Source: Aphrophora alni
Lineage: Eukaryota; Arthropoda; Insecta; Hemiptera; Aphrophoridae
Direction: 5' to 3'
Length of the DNA: 64,000 nucleotides
Assembly: GCA_963513935.1 (NCBI GenBank)
Contig: OY740769.1
Location: forward strand, 32,763,120 to 32,827,119
Shown here piece by piece: positions 62,249-64,000 of this stretch (position 1 is its first letter; the number at the start of each line of letters is the position of its first letter). A program made the translations under genes and the position numbers. The notes under the pieces were generated by a model. The model did no database searches. It had not been told where the DNA came from and saw only the letters and a program-made list of their open reading frames with translations.

Positions 62249-62708
62249 TATCTTCTTCATTTAATGTCCAAAAATAACATTTTATGTATTTACAAATTCT
62301 CAGAAACGTCGTGGTGTTCATGCTTTATTTTCCACATACACCCGAACTGTTATTTTCTCGTACCTTGTTTAGCGCATAGTTTTTGGAACGTAACCTTCAC
62401 ATTTTATCTAAACAGTTTGTGGACCGATTTGAGTACAGTATCGAGTTTCAATTTTCGGCTAAACTTTGTTTTTTTGTGGAGATGGCAACGCACAATTTAC
62501 TTTTTTTTATGTTTTGTTTTGTGTAGGCCTATGTAAGTGAGAAAAGGTTTACACACTATTTATATTGGGACAATATGATCACCGATCTTACTATGAAATA
62601 TTCAAGTTAAAATTGGCAACACTGTATTTTACTTTAACCTGAAATCACTATTTAAATTTATTGCTTTTATATTTAAGCATATCAATTCCATTTTATGATA
62701 TTAATGAG
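62249..62708. other. AT-rich intergenic DNA with a chance frame
   Basis: A 102-codon plus frame (62228-62536) begins inside the hAT right end and runs into AT-rich DNA. Its translation is rich in F, L, W and C with no recognisable motif. It is the longest frame in the window but lacks any sign of constraint, so I treat it as chance. Confidence 0.4.
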
Positions 62709-62933
62709 AACTCCACGGTTGATCTAGTGGTTACCGCTTACGATCAATTCCTGATTTAATTTTCACGGGGAGGTGGGGGGGAGGGGTTTAAAATGAGAAT
62801 GGACTACAATTAGTAATTAATTCTGATAGAAGACTAGAATTACGACTATGTGAACTTGGTTTGCTGACCACACAAAAACCAGTTCAGAAGGTCTAGCCCT
62901 TCACGGGCTGTTGCACCAGAGGTTTATTATTAT
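62709..62933 (+). mobile_element. tRNA-derived SINE-like element
   Basis: The head contains an RNA polymerase III A-box-like word TGATCTAGTGG (62720-62730, one mismatch to TRGYNNAGTGG). It also has GATCAATTC (62742-62750), which fits the B-box GWTCRANNC but is only 12 bases downstream. A weaker B-box-like GATTTAATTTTC near 62753 has a more usual spacing. The tail holds the 19-mer GCCCTTCACGGGCTGTTGC (62896-62914), shared with 57111-57129, and ends in a short TTA repeat, as many SINEs do. Target duplications are not evident. It is probably an old copy. Confidence 0.55.
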
Positions 62934-63580
62934 TGAATAACCATAGCATTATTCCCACAGAGTTGTTGTTCTTGTTCAGTAACTTATATCGTACTATATA
63001 GGAGAGGATTATTATCTGTGTTAACAAATATCTATAGATGGTACCGAAATGTTTGAACTGAATTATTGTCGGTTATCTAGATTTCATCACACCTCTAATA
63101 GCTAACTCATTACGCTAGATATTTAGTTACAACAAAGCCACAACAGGTTCAGTTAGGTTGACATAAATTGTAAATTCAAATAGTTCAAAATATTTTCAAC
63201 AAAAAAAGTGTTGTAAATACGTAATATATAAAACATCGTAGCATTCTAAAAACCCTATAAATACTTCTAGAGTAAAGATTTCGTACCAGTTGCAATCTTA
63301 ATTATAACGATACTCTCCTTGTATAAAATTCGCAACAATTGTAGCTATAGCAATTTCATCCCACTAATTTATGCACTGTAGTAATGTAGAATTTGTGTGT
63401 ATAATTTCTTTTACTTTTTATACATCCCCCCCCCATTTTGATTTTAATGATATCGGTTTAAAGTTCAAACGAGTGAATCAAATTTATTATGTTGATATAT
63501 TTTGAAACATTAACATTTCTATTTGTTTCTCAAATGTGCTTCTATGACCCAAGAGAGTCGTCGCATAGTAACTTACTTAC
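62934..63580. other. AT-rich intergenic DNA, no feature recognised
   Basis: Only a 9-base C run (63426-63434) stands out. No gene or repeat partner recognised. Confidence 0.5.
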
Positions 63581-63725
63581 GAATTGGAGGTTTTTTTACG
63601 TTATGGGTTTTCACATTGGTTGGTGTCATAAACTTTCACATTTAATCAAAATTTGATAGAAATAACTTGAACCATTTTAAGATATTCCACCTCCCACCTA
63701 AAATTGGAGCCGTGGTTAATTTTCG

Positions 63726-63727
<2 letters not shown>
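63581..63727. repeat. Dispersed repeat family C, copy 2
   Basis: It contains GTCATAAACTTTCACATTT (63627-63645), identical to 41066-41084. It continues uninterrupted through TCAAAATTTGATAGAAAT, TAAGATATTCCACCTCCCAC and GGAGCCGTGGTTAATTTTCG, to a poly(T) run. Confidence 0.6.

Positions 63728-63759
<32 letters not shown>
63728..63759. repeat. Poly(T) tract, 32 bases
   Basis: An uninterrupted run of 32 T directly following family C copy 2. It could be the antisense of a retroposon poly(A) tail or a slippage tract. Confidence 0.95.
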
Positions 63760-63764
<5 letters not shown>

Positions 63765-64000
63765 TAACTGACGAATGTCTCTAGTTTGTGTGTAGGGGGC
63801 CTATTTAGATTTCTACATAGTTGAGTCAGAAAGTTAATGCAGTGTTTTCTGAACGGAATCGTGCTGATATATAGATGTGAAACTGATTAACACATGTTTG
63901 TTAAATTAAAGGCTATTGTTTTCAGTAACCAATCAGGGCACGGGATGGTTTTTGATGAAATGTTTGTATATTTAATTTCTTAAGCGTTACTTTTGTTTCA
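63760..64000. other. AT-rich intergenic DNA, no feature recognised
   Basis: No open frame, repeat or RNA gene seen up to the window edge. Confidence 0.5.

Noticed and set aside
62228..62536. A 102-codon gene on the plus strand, the longest frame in the window
   Set aside because: It starts in a hAT terminal repeat and its translation has no recognisable motif or domain.
62720..62755. A functional tRNA gene
   Set aside because: A- and B-box-like words are present but spacing is wrong and no acceptor stem or anticodon arm can be drawn; it fits a SINE head better.

Overview
The window is eukaryotic nuclear DNA with no intact protein-coding gene that I can support. The organism is most likely an arthropod, probably an insect. 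This inference rests on an AT-rich background, jockey/CR1-type non-LTR retrotransposon remains, hAT- and mariner-type terminal repeats, Penelope-like inverted fragments and long microsatellites. It is not a species identification. Nothing resembles a bacterial operon, phage or plasmid, and I saw no rRNA or tRNA gene.

Region 1 (1-39303, 61% of the window) is one uninterrupted satellite array of a 120-bp unit (about 41% GC). It holds 327 full units in a single head-to-tail orientation plus a 69-bp partial unit at the right edge. The left edge lies outside the window. Six units are 119 bp long and share the same 1-bp-short variant, and every other unit start falls exactly on the 120-bp grid. Units carry a few diagnostic substitutions, and the order of these variants repeats over long distances. 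There is a 28-unit tandem duplication at 601-7319, a 25/26-unit duplication at 7319-13438, a copy of the 1-6359 block at 24597-30955, and a 36/34-unit copy pair at 20517-24836 and 31675-35754. This is a layered higher-order-repeat structure that records unequal exchange or segmental amplification. A single locally disrupted patch lies at about 27540-27763. Each normal unit carries the palindrome ACACGTGT (with a CACGTG E-box), and many also carry a GC-rich hairpin.

Region 2 (39304-64000) is AT-rich intergenic DNA crowded with degraded mobile elements. These include at least seven copies of one dispersed repeat (family A, both orientations), a diverged three-unit tandem repeat (family B, 47977-48912, with a further copy at 50447-50625), and a frameshifted antisense non-LTR reverse transcriptase relic (55339-56940). 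That relic is split by a palindromic insertion with 13-bp target duplications. There is also a second long inverted-repeat element (53215-53684), a 77-bp mariner-TIR mini-element (54948-55024), a fold-back element with 51-bp arms (58387-58663), a non-autonomous hAT element (61619-62240), a SINE-like element (about 62709-62933), and several microsatellites and homopolymers.

The short open frames in region 2 are chance frames or frames inside these repeats. The layout, with a large homogeneous satellite abutting a graveyard of nested repeats, suggests a heterochromatic or pericentromeric/subtelomeric border, but chromosomal position cannot be told from the sequence.
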